Assembly: GCF_002846555.1 (NCBI RefSeq)
Contig: NZ_PJMS01000001.1
Location: 5,043,501-5,107,500, forward strand
Direction of reading: 5' to 3'
Length of the DNA: 64,000 bases
Source of the DNA: Aquimarina sp. MAR_2010_214
GTDB lineage: Bacteria > Bacteroidota > Bacteroidia > Flavobacteriales > Flavobacteriaceae
Below, piece after piece: positions 17,075 through 25,307 of the stretch. Position numbers and translations under genes: made by a program. The notes below the pieces were generated by a model, which had not been told where the DNA came from, made no database searches, and was given only the letters and a program-made list of their open reading frames with translations. The stretch's first letter is position 1; each line of letters begins with the position of its first letter.

Positions 17075-17687
17075 ATTCATTCTCTGTATATTTTTTATAT
17101 TTCTTAACGCCTGCAGGAATTTTTACATCCAGATGATTTACTTCTGGAGGTATTGGACAAGAATATCGATCATTATAGGCACAATATGGGTTATAAGAAG
17201 TATTAAAATCAATAAAAATAAAATCTCCTTCTGGGATTTGGAGGTCTATAAAACGTCCGCCCGCATAACTCAATTCTCCATTAGTTAAATCTGTAAAAGG
17301 AAGAAATAAATAATCTTTAAATTCTGGTTGAGTTTTTAGCCCTTGATTTTGATATATCTGCAACACATATGACTTTTCCCAAAGTATAAAATGAGCCTCT
17401 CCATATTTAACATACAAAGGTTCTCTACCCGTTGTGGTTTTCATAACAAAAGGTGTCTCATATGGTGTTCGAATAAATTTTGCACGGATACAAAAAGAAG
17501 TATCTATTTCAAAAAAATCGATAGTTTTAAAGCGTTCTAAATCTTTTGGTGTTAAAGGTGAAGTTTCTTCAGAAGAGAAATCTTTATTCAGTTCTTCCTG
17601 AAAAGACAATATTTTTTTTATTGCCATAGAATCCTGAGCAATTATATTCCCAATAAAAAACACAAATAAAATTGATATCCTGAACAC
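17073..17687 (-). CDS. DUF1684 exported protein
   Basis: A 204-residue protein with a signal peptide (to about residue 18, IIAQ). The DUF1684 hallmarks are visible: a central GGRFIDLQIPEGDFIFIDFNTSYNPYCAYN block and the Cys-rich CPIPPEVNHLDVKIPAG near the C terminus. The family is common in Bacteroidota and Actinobacteria and its function is not known to me. It is divergent from the MFS gene. Confidence 0.85.
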   Translation of the reverse strand: MFRISILFVFFIGNIIAQDSMAIKKILSFQEELNKDFSSEETSPLTPKDLERFKTIDFFEIDTSFCIRAKFIRTPYETPFVMKTTTGREPLYVKYGEAHFILWEKSYVLQIYQNQGLKTQPEFKDYLFLPFTDLTNGELSYAGGRFIDLQIPEGDFIFIDFNTSYNPYCAYNDRYSCPIPPEVNHLDVKIPAGVKKYKKYTENE

Positions 17688-17820
17688 TTTTCCCTTTTTT
17701 TTTGCAAAAGTACAATTTACAATTAGTTAACTAATTAATTTAAAAAAAATTATGCTTAAATAATAGATAAAAAACTACTTTTATCTATTAATTGGATGTC
17801 TAATACAAATTACGAATACA

Positions 17821-19035
17821 TTGTTAAAACTTTTACTTCATTATTTCAACTCCTTTTCTGGATTATCAAAAGAGGTGTGGTGGTTAGCTTTAATCACACT
17901 AATCAATAGAGCCGGGGCAATGGTAATCCCCTTTTTGTCTCTATACTTAACCGATGACCTGAATTTTTCGCTACAACAAGTAGGGTGGATTATGACCAGT
18001 TATGGATTAGGTTCTTTTTTAGGTGCTTGGTTAGGAGGTAAATTATGTGATCAAATTGGTTACTATAAAGTCATACTCATTTCTTTATTATTAACAGGAG
18101 TTTCATTTATAACTATTCAATATTTTACTAGTTTCTGGAGTATTTGTGTTGGTTTCTTTATTCTAATTGCAATTGCAGATATGGCAAGGCCCGCTTTTTT
18201 TGTAGCATTAAGTGCCTATAGTAAACCAGAGAATAAAACCAGATCATTAACTTTTATTCGACTTGCTATCAATCTAGGTTTCTCTGCCGGTCCTGCAATT
18301 GGTGGATTAATTATAGCATCTATAGGCTATTATGGTTTGTTTTGGGTAGACGGAATTACCTGCATTATAGCTGGGTTTGTTATGATACAGACGCTTCATC
18401 CCAAAAAAGCAAAAGTATTAGATAAGGAAGTTGTTGTCGACAATCCGGTAAGCGCACATAATGATGGTATTTATGTCTTGTTTCTAATTGCATTGGCTTT
18501 ATTTGGTTTTATATTTGTTCAGTACTTTTCTACAATTCCATTGTATTATAAAGAAATACACCAATTATCAGAGCAGAAAATTGGGTTATTACTTGCTTTA
18601 AATGGTGCTTTGATATTTTTCTTTGAAATGCCATTGATAGCATATCTAGAAAAAACAAGGTTGTCTAAAATAGGGAATGTTATTGGAGGTTTTGTTCTAA
18701 CAGGTATAAGTTTTCTACTGTTACTAGTTACACCTTGGGCAGGAGTTTTGGTTATCGGAATGATTATCGCAACACTTGGAGAAATGGTTGCATTTCCCTT
18801 TGGAAATGCTTTCGCCTTAGACAGAGCAAAAAAAGGAAGACAGGGAGCTTATATGGGATTATACAGCATGTCTTTTTCTCTTGCTCATATCTTTGGTCAT
18901 AATTCTGGAATGCAATTCATAAATAATTTTGGGTATGAAAGTACCTGGATTTTCATGGCTATTATCGCTGCTTTAGGAACGTTTTTATTATATATCGTAA
19001 AACAAAAACTTAACCAGGAAAAAGTATCTGGTTAA
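17821..19035 (+). CDS. Major facilitator superfamily transporter
   Basis: A 404-residue permease with twelve predicted helices and the loop 2-3 motif GSFLGAWLGGKLCDQIGYYK. The TTG start is chosen because LKLLLHYFNSFSGLSKEVWWLALITLINRAG is the typical N terminus of this flavobacterial subfamily and no in-frame ATG is nearby; a nearby upstream ATG at 17794 is in another frame. The substrate is unknown; drug or sugar efflux is possible. It is followed 24 bases later by a DJ-1-like lipoprotein gene, probably in the same operon. Confidence 0.9.
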   Translation: MLKLLLHYFNSFSGLSKEVWWLALITLINRAGAMVIPFLSLYLTDDLNFSLQQVGWIMTSYGLGSFLGAWLGGKLCDQIGYYKVILISLLLTGVSFITIQYFTSFWSICVGFFILIAIADMARPAFFVALSAYSKPENKTRSLTFIRLAINLGFSAGPAIGGLIIASIGYYGLFWVDGITCIIAGFVMIQTLHPKKAKVLDKEVVVDNPVSAHNDGIYVLFLIALALFGFIFVQYFSTIPLYYKEIHQLSEQKIGLLLALNGALIFFFEMPLIAYLEKTRLSKIGNVIGGFVLTGISFLLLLVTPWAGVLVIGMIIATLGEMVAFPFGNAFALDRAKKGRQGAYMGLYSMSFSLAHIFGHNSGMQFINNFGYESTWIFMAIIAALGTFLLYIVKQKLNQEKVSG

Positions 19036-19059
19036 CTATCATTTATAAAACTCATAGCA

Positions 19060-19821
19060 ATGAAAAATTTCTTTTTTGCCTTTTGTATTATATTAATTTA
19101 TGGTTGTACGCAAGTACAACAAGAGAAGCAATCTAGTACTGTAGAAACAAAAATAGAAACGGTAGAAAAGAAAAAGAGCTTTCCCAAATTAGAGCCTAAC
19201 CGATATAATGTTGCTTTTCTGATTATGGATGGAACTTATAATACTGAATTTACGGCACCTTTTGATATTTTTCAACATACTCAATATCGTAAGAACATAA
19301 AACAGATGAATGTTTTTACCGTTGCAAATACTGATCATCCTATAACAACATTTGAAGGTGTAAAAATTATCCCTGATTATAACTATGTGAAAGATTCTTT
19401 ACCTCAAATAGATATTTTGGTGGTTCCTAGTGCTGAGCATCATTTAGATACGGATTTGGATGATAAAGTGATGATTGATTTTGTAAAGCAAGTTGATAAA
19501 ACTGTATCATTTATGACCTCGCATTGTGATGGAGCATTTGTACTTGCCAAAGCCGGAGTTCTTGATAATGTAGTGTCTACTACTTTTCCTAGCGATATAG
19601 ATCAAATGCGCAAAACATTTCCCAATCTGGATATTAGAAAAGAAGTACTATTTGTACATGACAAAAAATATATAACTTCTGCAGGAGGGGCTAAAAGTTT
19701 TGAAGCTGCATTATATTTATGTGAATACTTATATGGTGCAGAAATTGCAAGATCACTTGCAGGAGGATTAGTAATTGATTGGAATCTGGAAAATGTACCT
19801 CATCTTGTAATTAATAAATAA
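19060..19821 (+). CDS. DJ-1/PfpI-family lipoprotein
   Basis: A class I glutamine-amidotransferase-like protein of 253 residues, carrying a lipobox (YGC, Cys16) and so probably anchored in the cell envelope, which is unusual for this mostly cytosolic family. The DJ-1/PfpI domain runs from about residue 48 to 240, with the nucleophile-elbow cysteine Cys156 in TSHCDGAFVLA. It resembles the ligand-binding domain of AraC-type DJ-1 regulators without the DNA-binding part. Substrate and reaction are unknown. Confidence 0.85.
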   Translation: MKNFFFAFCIILIYGCTQVQQEKQSSTVETKIETVEKKKSFPKLEPNRYNVAFLIMDGTYNTEFTAPFDIFQHTQYRKNIKQMNVFTVANTDHPITTFEGVKIIPDYNYVKDSLPQIDILVVPSAEHHLDTDLDDKVMIDFVKQVDKTVSFMTSHCDGAFVLAKAGVLDNVVSTTFPSDIDQMRKTFPNLDIRKEVLFVHDKKYITSAGGAKSFEAALYLCEYLYGAEIARSLAGGLVIDWNLENVPHLVINK

Positions 19822-19827
19822 AAATAA

Positions 19828-19924
19828 TAAAAGCGATCTTATTCAGATCGCTTTCAATATTTAGGGAAAATTACGTACTCTCTTTAGCTTCAAGATTCGG
19901 GGTCTTTAGACTAATGTCCTCACA
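19828..19924 (-). ncRNA. Candidate structured RNA element ending in a terminator (copy 1)
   Basis: On the minus strand, GTGTGAGGACATTAGT (19909-19924) is followed by a variable loop, CTAAAGAGAGTAC (19874-19886), and then the hairpin AAAGCGATCT / AGATCGCTTT with a T-rich tail. The same order and near-identical blocks occur at 22405-22484. The block TTAG...CTAA can pair, and in this copy an inner AAGA/TCTT extends it. It lies between convergent genes, about 200 bases after the hydrolase-like gene stop. Confidence 0.4.
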
Positions 19925-20120
19925 CTTAATTTATCCCTGATGTATTCCAAATTAATATTTTAAATCCATATCGTCATACAGTTTAAAATGTTAATTCTGG
20001 ATGACACATCAAGTATTTTTTACTATTGTAAATATAATGTAAAAAAATCATATACACCAAAAAAATGACGACAAAAAACATATAAATTCGATGAAATACA
20101 CAAAATTTTATGATTTCAAT

Positions 20121-21542
20121 TTAATTTGAAAAGAAGTATTTAGAATTTCCGAGGTATTTTTTGACTAATTTATTATACTTTTTAGATATCCTCAAGGCTA
20201 ATGTTCCTTCTATGGTATACAATGCATCCAGATCTTTATATCCATTTTTTAGTAGTTGTTCTAAATAAAATAAAGCGGTTTCATTATCCTGATCCCGGGC
20301 ACTTAATGAAATCACATTTCGATAAGATTCAAAATCCTTCTCATCAACTATTGTACTCAATATATTAAGGAATAAATTTTCTTCCAGATTTTCTTCTTCT
20401 TTAGGAAGTTCACTTTTATAACTATCAACTAGATACTTTACATAGCCTTTCATTCTATATGCCATCTGGCGAGCATATTTTTCTTTTCCTGTAACCAAGG
20501 TGTCTAATTCAGACATTTGATATTTCCACCACCCCAGATTTTCGAATTCTGTTATCTCGACATCTTCGTCCATAGAAAACGAATATGTTTCTCTAAGAAA
20601 ATTTTCCTTGTTCAGGTATTTTGTTTTTAATCGTTTCTGTTGTTTATACTCTTTAGTTTTTTTAATTTCTTTCTGTCTCTCTTTCAGATAATTAGTACTG
20701 AAGAAACTATCATATTTTAATCGTATACGTTTTATTTCATCAAACGCATTCAAGAATTTACCTTCATCCAGATAAGATGCTACTAGTTTCATTTCTTTCT
20801 GAAATAAATCACGAACCCAAATAGAATCTTTTAGCATTCTTCCTTTATTCATTGCCTGTAATGTAAAATCAGAAAGTGTTTTTTTAACATGTTCATTGAA
20901 TAGTAATTCAGAATCTTTTTCATAAAAATGAACATCAGCAGAAACAGCTCTGTTTTTTAAATATTTTTTAGTGTAGATAAAATTTTGATACTTATAATTA
21001 TTGACACTTACAATACCTCGATAAGTGAAGTCTTTTTTAACCCTTATTCTCGAATCATAGAAATAAGTATCTCCTATTGCAATTACTCCAAATATCTCAT
21101 TAGAGTATAAAGCAGCTAATACACTTGCTAGTTTTGCATCTTCTTGTATTCCTGCAATGTAGATTCTTCCTTTTTGAATCGGAAAAAGAGAAAAAATATG
21201 ATTCATAAAATCAGATGCATACTCTACCCTTTTTTGTGATTCCTGATCTTCTGGAAAATTACTAATGGCAACAATGTACCCTTGCTCTTCGGCTGCTTCC
21301 TTATATAGTTGTGTAGTTTTTCCTGTATTTCCTGAACTATCAAACCCCAAGAGTAAAGGCCAGCTTTTATCTAAATCAAAAGATTTAGGTAAATAGATAC
21401 TAAAATGATGACCTGTAGAAGGAATAGTCAGAGAATCTATAACAATTCCTTTTTTAAGTGTTAGTGTATTTTGCCCATAACCTATAAGGCTTATGTAAAG
21501 TATAACAAAAAAGAGAGACTTTTTGAGGTACAATATTGACAC
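20121..21542 (-). CDS. Exported alpha/beta-hydrolase-like protein with helical C-terminal half
   Basis: A 473-residue protein with a signal peptide ending around IGYGQ (residue 23). Residues 30-200 resemble an esterase/PHB-depolymerase-like alpha/beta fold (HHFSIYLPKSFDLDKSWPLLLGFDSSGNTGK, then GRIYIAGIQEDAKLASVLAA). The classical GxSxG elbow is not intact: GIQEDA stands where GFSQGA-like sequence would be expected, so it may be non-catalytic. The second half is helical and charged, with possible TPR-like pairs. It follows the sigma factor gene by 76 bases and may belong to its regulon or operon. Confidence 0.7.
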   Translation of the reverse strand: MSILYLKKSLFFVILYISLIGYGQNTLTLKKGIVIDSLTIPSTGHHFSIYLPKSFDLDKSWPLLLGFDSSGNTGKTTQLYKEAAEEQGYIVAISNFPEDQESQKRVEYASDFMNHIFSLFPIQKGRIYIAGIQEDAKLASVLAALYSNEIFGVIAIGDTYFYDSRIRVKKDFTYRGIVSVNNYKYQNFIYTKKYLKNRAVSADVHFYEKDSELLFNEHVKKTLSDFTLQAMNKGRMLKDSIWVRDLFQKEMKLVASYLDEGKFLNAFDEIKRIRLKYDSFFSTNYLKERQKEIKKTKEYKQQKRLKTKYLNKENFLRETYSFSMDEDVEITEFENLGWWKYQMSELDTLVTGKEKYARQMAYRMKGYVKYLVDSYKSELPKEEENLEENLFLNILSTIVDEKDFESYRNVISLSARDQDNETALFYLEQLLKNGYKDLDALYTIEGTLALRISKKYNKLVKKYLGNSKYFFSN

Positions 21543-21618
21543 AACGCAATGATTTTATAACTAAATAACACAAAAAAAAGATCACTTAATAGCTTTTAGC
21601 AGTATTTTAATATCTTTT

Positions 21619-22155
21619 TTATCTACATATTTTGCAATTTTCTTTCTCTTTAGTTTCTCCTATTAATTTTCCTTCATCATTAAGTTTATAATCACAACAA
21701 TCCATATATCCTTTTATGATCATTTTTCGGGCACGTTGTATTTGTGATTTAATAGTAGGTAAAGGTATTCCTAATTGTTCTGCAATTTGTTTTTGCTTAA
21801 GGCCTTTTACATCAGAAAGGAGTAATGGGTTTCGATATTTTTCTGGCAATCTATTTATTAATTCTGGGAGGCAATCTTTTTCAGAATGATTAGCATCACG
21901 CTCTTCATACATTTGCTCACTTATAAAATCTGTAGTTTGTTTATTTTCTTTAAAATAATCATATACTATATTTCTTGCAATTGTAAATAACCAGGATTTA
22001 ATTTTAGAATGATCTCTAAGTCTATTTTTGTTATTATGTACTTTTATAAAAGTCTCTTGTATCAAATCATCTACAATTTGATCATTTTTCACTTTACTTT
22101 TTATAAATAACCTAATGTCTTCATAATAGTTTTTCCAAAGATCCGAAGTTTCCAT
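21619..22155 (-). CDS. sigZ: SigZ-like ECF RNA polymerase sigma factor
   Basis: A 178-residue group 4 sigma factor. Region 2 is at residues 5-75 (YEDIRLFIKSKV, DDLIQETFIKVHNN, IKSWLFTIARNIVYDYFK), and region 4 at about 105-155 (LPEKYRNPLLLSDVKGLKQKQIAEQLGIPLPTIKSQIQRARK). The C terminus is a Cys-bearing tail, DCCDYKLNDEGKLIGE...CKICR, characteristic of the SigZ group and possibly metal- or redox-sensing. There is no anti-sigma gene next to it. A 30-residue nine-cysteine peptide gene lies 56 bases upstream on the same strand. Confidence 0.88.
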   Translation of the reverse strand: METSDLWKNYYEDIRLFIKSKVKNDQIVDDLIQETFIKVHNNKNRLRDHSKIKSWLFTIARNIVYDYFKENKQTTDFISEQMYEERDANHSEKDCLPELINRLPEKYRNPLLLSDVKGLKQKQIAEQLGIPLPTIKSQIQRARKMIIKGYMDCCDYKLNDEGKLIGETKEKENCKICR

Positions 22156-22166
22156 AAATCAAAACA

Positions 22167-22203
22167 GAAATATCCCTATTTCTACTAAAAGTAAAAACAG
22201 GGA
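22167..22203 (-). terminator. Hairpin between the Cys-rich peptide gene and sigZ
   Basis: On the minus strand CCCTGTTTTTACT pairs with AGTAGAAATAGGG with two mismatches around a three-base loop. Only a weak T-rich tail follows, so it may act as a partial terminator or processing site between the two genes. Confidence 0.4.
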
Positions 22204-22211
22204 AGTTATTG

Positions 22212-22304
22212 TTAACAGCTACATTCACATCCTATATAGGTACAATTAGAACATTGCCCTTCTGCACAACCTGAACATGTGCAGGTACATTCTTTATTTT
22301 TCAT
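22212..22304 (-). CDS. 30-residue cysteine-rich, metallothionein-like peptide
   Basis: A 30-codon frame with ATG and TAA: MKNKECTCTCSGCAEGQC is its first part, followed by SNCTYIGCECSC. Nine of thirty residues are Cys, arranged as CxCxC, CxxC and CxCxC-like clusters, a pattern that binds soft metals such as Cu(I) or Zn. Random AT-rich DNA would hardly give this. It is encoded just upstream of a SigZ-type factor that itself ends in a Cys-rich tail, on the same strand. Function (metal buffering, or a sensor for the sigma factor) is inference; I do not recognise a named family. Confidence 0.7.
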   Translation of the reverse strand: MKNKECTCTCSGCAEGQCSNCTYIGCECSC

Positions 22305-22404
22305 AACATTATGTTTTAATATGATTATATCTATAAGACTAAAACAAGTATAAAAAGATGCATAATTATTCTATAAATTTAATGAAATTTGGTTTAGTAT
22401 AATA

Positions 22405-22484
22405 AAAAAACGTCTGAATGCATTCAGACGTTTTTTATCTTTCCCTTGTACTCTCTTTAGTTCCCCATACTAATGTCCTTACAC
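22405..22484 (-). ncRNA. Candidate structured RNA element ending in a terminator (copy 2)
   Basis: On the minus strand, GTGTAAGGACATTAGT (22469-22484) and CTAAAGAGAGTAC (22448-22460; the first C differs in pairing context) are followed by the hairpin ACGTCTGAATGCATTCAGACGT with a T-run. Compared with the copy at 19828-19924, the two outer blocks are almost identical while the loop between them differs in length and sequence. It lies about 50 bases after the Lrp gene stop on the same strand. Confidence 0.4.
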
Positions 22485-22534
22485 AAGATAAAGATTGTTC
22501 TCTACATACATATAATCAAATCTCATGCCACAAA

Positions 22535-23014
22535 TTAGACGCCTAATTCTCCAAATTCGGTATGCCCAGTAACTGGATTATTCTCTATAAGATTAGACAG
22601 TATAATATGTGTTTTGACTTCTCCATATGTAATAAGTCTATCTATAAATTCTTGTAAATGCATTTGATCCCTCAATACTACTTCCATAATTATATTTTCA
22701 TTACCTGTAATTCGATAGCAATTCATAACTTCTTTAAATTCAGATACTTTTATCAAAAATGGTTTTAATCTTCCCATAAATGCTCGAAGTGTAATCATTG
22801 CTTTTAATTGATATCCTATTTTGGCATATGAGACATCTGCTATATACCCTTTTAAAACGCCATAATCCTCCATCTTCTTTATTCTTTCAGCAACTGCAGG
22901 AGAGCTTAAACCTACTTTTCTTCCTATTTCGGTATTAGATAATCTTGCATTTTGTTGCAAACATTTTAGAATGTCCCAGTTTATTGCATCTATTTTCATT
23001 GCAGTATTTTTCAT
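22535..23014 (-). CDS. Lrp/AsnC-family transcriptional regulator
   Basis: A 159-residue regulator. The N-terminal AsnC-type helix-turn-helix occupies about residues 8-65 (INWDILKCLQQNARLSNTEIGRKVGLSSPAVAERIKKME), and the C-terminal RAM effector domain occupies about 75-150. An internal ATG at codon 6 is an alternative start. Lrp-type proteins sense amino acids. The nearest amino-acid gene is the AgcS symporter 650 bases away, so control of it is possible but unproved. It is divergent from the hypothetical gene at 23234. Confidence 0.93.
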   Translation of the reverse strand: MKNTAMKIDAINWDILKCLQQNARLSNTEIGRKVGLSSPAVAERIKKMEDYGVLKGYIADVSYAKIGYQLKAMITLRAFMGRLKPFLIKVSEFKEVMNCYRITGNENIIMEVVLRDQMHLQEFIDRLITYGEVKTHIILSNLIENNPVTGHTEFGELGV

Positions 23015-23233
23015 TTTTTAGTGATTATGTAAAATTTGTAAAAGAATCATTTGCTATCCGTCTTTAAATTTTCGTAGTATATTATTACATATATCTACAT
23101 CTTACAATTATTATTTCATTTTTAAGTAAAAAACAACAAAAGTCTTTAATTATTAACACAAAATAATCATTTAACTTTAAAAACTAAAGAAAAAATATTA
23201 GAAATAGCATTATTTTTGGTGTAACAAATTAAT

Positions 23234-23617
23234 ATGAGATCACAACCTCGAAATAAAAGATTATACAAGAAAGCTCTTGAAATATTTACGCTCTCGCGAA
23301 GTATTTCAAATTATCTTGTTCATGATTTAGCTCCATTGCAAAATAATGGAAGTGAGAGTCCTCATATTTATTTTACAGGTGACATTATAAGACAATCAGA
23401 TGCATTGGCTCCCAAAATAATTAAAGCTGAAAATCAGACCTTTCAGGATGAGCGAATAAGGCATGCAACTTCTCTGATACATATTACCAATAGACTTTAT
23501 AAAAACTGTGAGCGTCTTGAACAATCTGAAAGCAATGGAAAAGAATTCTTAATTCTATTGCGTAAAGAGCTAAGAAAATTTAAACACTTGCAACGCTCAT
23601 GGATGATGAGTTTATAA
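23234..23617 (+). CDS. Hypothetical helical protein
   Basis: A 127-residue basic protein predicted to be almost all helix (four stretches separated by short loops; ALEIFTLSRSISNYLVHDL, DERIRHATSLIHITNRLYKNCERLE and LILLRKELRKFKHLQRSWMMSL are clear helices). No signal peptide or membrane segment. Overall shape recalls four-helix-bundle proteins such as the S23 type, but I cannot assign it. It is divergent from the Lrp gene. Confidence 0.7.
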   Translation: MRSQPRNKRLYKKALEIFTLSRSISNYLVHDLAPLQNNGSESPHIYFTGDIIRQSDALAPKIIKAENQTFQDERIRHATSLIHITNRLYKNCERLEQSESNGKEFLILLRKELRKFKHLQRSWMMSL

Positions 23618-23666
23618 GGTGTATTTTTTTTAAATTTTATACATTCTTCATTCCAATACTAATTAT

Positions 23667-25214
23667 TTAACCCTTCCTTCCGGCAATACTCTTTTTATAG
23701 CGTTTTAATTCGTCTTTCACTTTAGAGCTTAACAAGAATAAACCGATCATATTTGGTACCATCATAGCAAAAATCATTGCGTCACTAAAATCTGTAACTG
23801 CATTTAGTGTAGCTGCAGCTCCTATTACCGTAAAACAGCAAAAAATAAACTTATACACGTATTCTGTGCGTTTGCTTCTTCCAAAAAGATAGCTCCATGC
23901 CTGGTATCCATAATATGACCATGAAATCATAGAAGAGAAAGCAAAGAGTAATACTGCAATCGTAAGAAGATACGGAAACCATGAAACACCACTTTCTAAT
24001 GCAGAGGCCGTAAGGAGAACCCCTTGTTCAAAATCAATTTTGGCACTTGTATCTACCTGTCCGGTTATAATTAACACCAAAGCAGTCATCGTACACACAA
24101 CTACGGTATCGATAAAAGGTTCGAGCAATGCCACTAGTCCTTCACTCGCTGGAAAACGTGTTTTTACAGCACTATGGGCTATTGAGGCACTACCAACTCC
24201 AGCTTCATTACTAAAAGCTCCTCGCCTAAACCCTTGAACTAACACTCCCACAAAACCTCCCATCACTCCTTCCGGATGAAAAGCACCTTCCCAAATCGCA
24301 CTAAACGCTGCTGGAATAGCTGAACTATACAATACCAAAACAATCAAAACTGCTGCGATATAAATCAATACCATAAAGGGTACAATTTTATCAGTTACAC
24401 TTGCTATTTTTTTGATTCCGCCAATGATAACAACACCTACCAATATCGCCATAATAACTCCAAATACCCAACCTTGTCCATGTAACATTGAGTTATTTGA
24501 AATTATCACATGATCAAACAATTTAAATGCTTGATTTACCTGAAACATATTACCACCGCCAAACGATCCACCTATACACATAATAGCAAAAAGAACAGAT
24601 AGCACTTTACCTAATTTAGCGTAACCTTTTTCTCCTAACCCTTTGGTTAAATAATACATAGGGCCGCCATAAACTTTCCCTTCACTATCCACCTCCCGGT
24701 ATTTTACTCCCAAAGTACATTCTACAAATTTTGAAGACATCCCCAACACTCCTATAATAATCATCCAAAGTGTTGCTCCGGCACCACCAATGGATAAGGC
24801 TATTGCTACACCAGCAATATTACCCAAACCTACAGTAGCCGAAACAGCTGTAGTTAATGCCTGAAAATGACTAACTTCTCCGTTTACATTATCATTAGTA
24901 TTTTTTTCTTCTACTGAAGTACTTTCAGCAGATAACTTATTCGAATCTTCCTGATCAAAGTTTTCTACTCCATCATATTTTCCTCGAACTACTTGTATTG
25001 CCGTATAAAAACTTCTTACATTAATAAACTTAAAATACATAGTAAAATATCCAGCTCCTAATAACAATACCACAACCACCCAAGGGATCCCTACAGATTC
25101 TGTTATAGGGATTTCCGCTAGAATTGCATCTACAAACCAACTGGTAGCATCGCCAAAAACACGATTGATATTTTCATCTAAATTTTGTTCTGAAATAATA
25201 TAAGGAAATAACAT
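23667..25214 (-). CDS. Sodium:alanine/glycine symporter (AgcS family)
   Basis: A sodium-coupled amino-acid importer. I place the start at 25214, giving 515 residues beginning MLFPYIISEQ; an ATG 14 codons upstream is possible but adds an unlikely N terminus. Family motifs are FQALTTAVSATVGLGNIAGVA, GGPMYYL and GFRRGAFSNEAGVGSASIAHSA, with about eleven hydrophobic helices. An extra acidic, low-complexity cytoplasmic loop (about residues 85-115, DQEDSNKLSAESTSVEEKN) is notable. The gene is convergent with the hypothetical gene at 23234. Confidence 0.94.
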   Translation of the reverse strand: MLFPYIISEQNLDENINRVFGDATSWFVDAILAEIPITESVGIPWVVVVLLLGAGYFTMYFKFINVRSFYTAIQVVRGKYDGVENFDQEDSNKLSAESTSVEEKNTNDNVNGEVSHFQALTTAVSATVGLGNIAGVAIALSIGGAGATLWMIIIGVLGMSSKFVECTLGVKYREVDSEGKVYGGPMYYLTKGLGEKGYAKLGKVLSVLFAIMCIGGSFGGGNMFQVNQAFKLFDHVIISNNSMLHGQGWVFGVIMAILVGVVIIGGIKKIASVTDKIVPFMVLIYIAAVLIVLVLYSSAIPAAFSAIWEGAFHPEGVMGGFVGVLVQGFRRGAFSNEAGVGSASIAHSAVKTRFPASEGLVALLEPFIDTVVVCTMTALVLIITGQVDTSAKIDFEQGVLLTASALESGVSWFPYLLTIAVLLFAFSSMISWSYYGYQAWSYLFGRSKRTEYVYKFIFCCFTVIGAAATLNAVTDFSDAMIFAMMVPNMIGLFLLSSKVKDELKRYKKSIAGRKG

Positions 25215-25307
25215 AGTGAAATTTTTAAAGCAAATTGCTCTAAAAACTGACACCACAAAAGGTTAAGTAGTATTCAAAATTTATAACCAGAATGGTTAAG
25301 TATACGG

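Noticed and set aside
17794..17820. ATG upstream of the MFS gene as its start
   Set aside because: It is in a different frame and reaches a stop after 37 codons.
20121..21542. Calling the exported protein a functional esterase
   Set aside because: The GxSxG elbow expected for an active serine hydrolase is not present at the right place.
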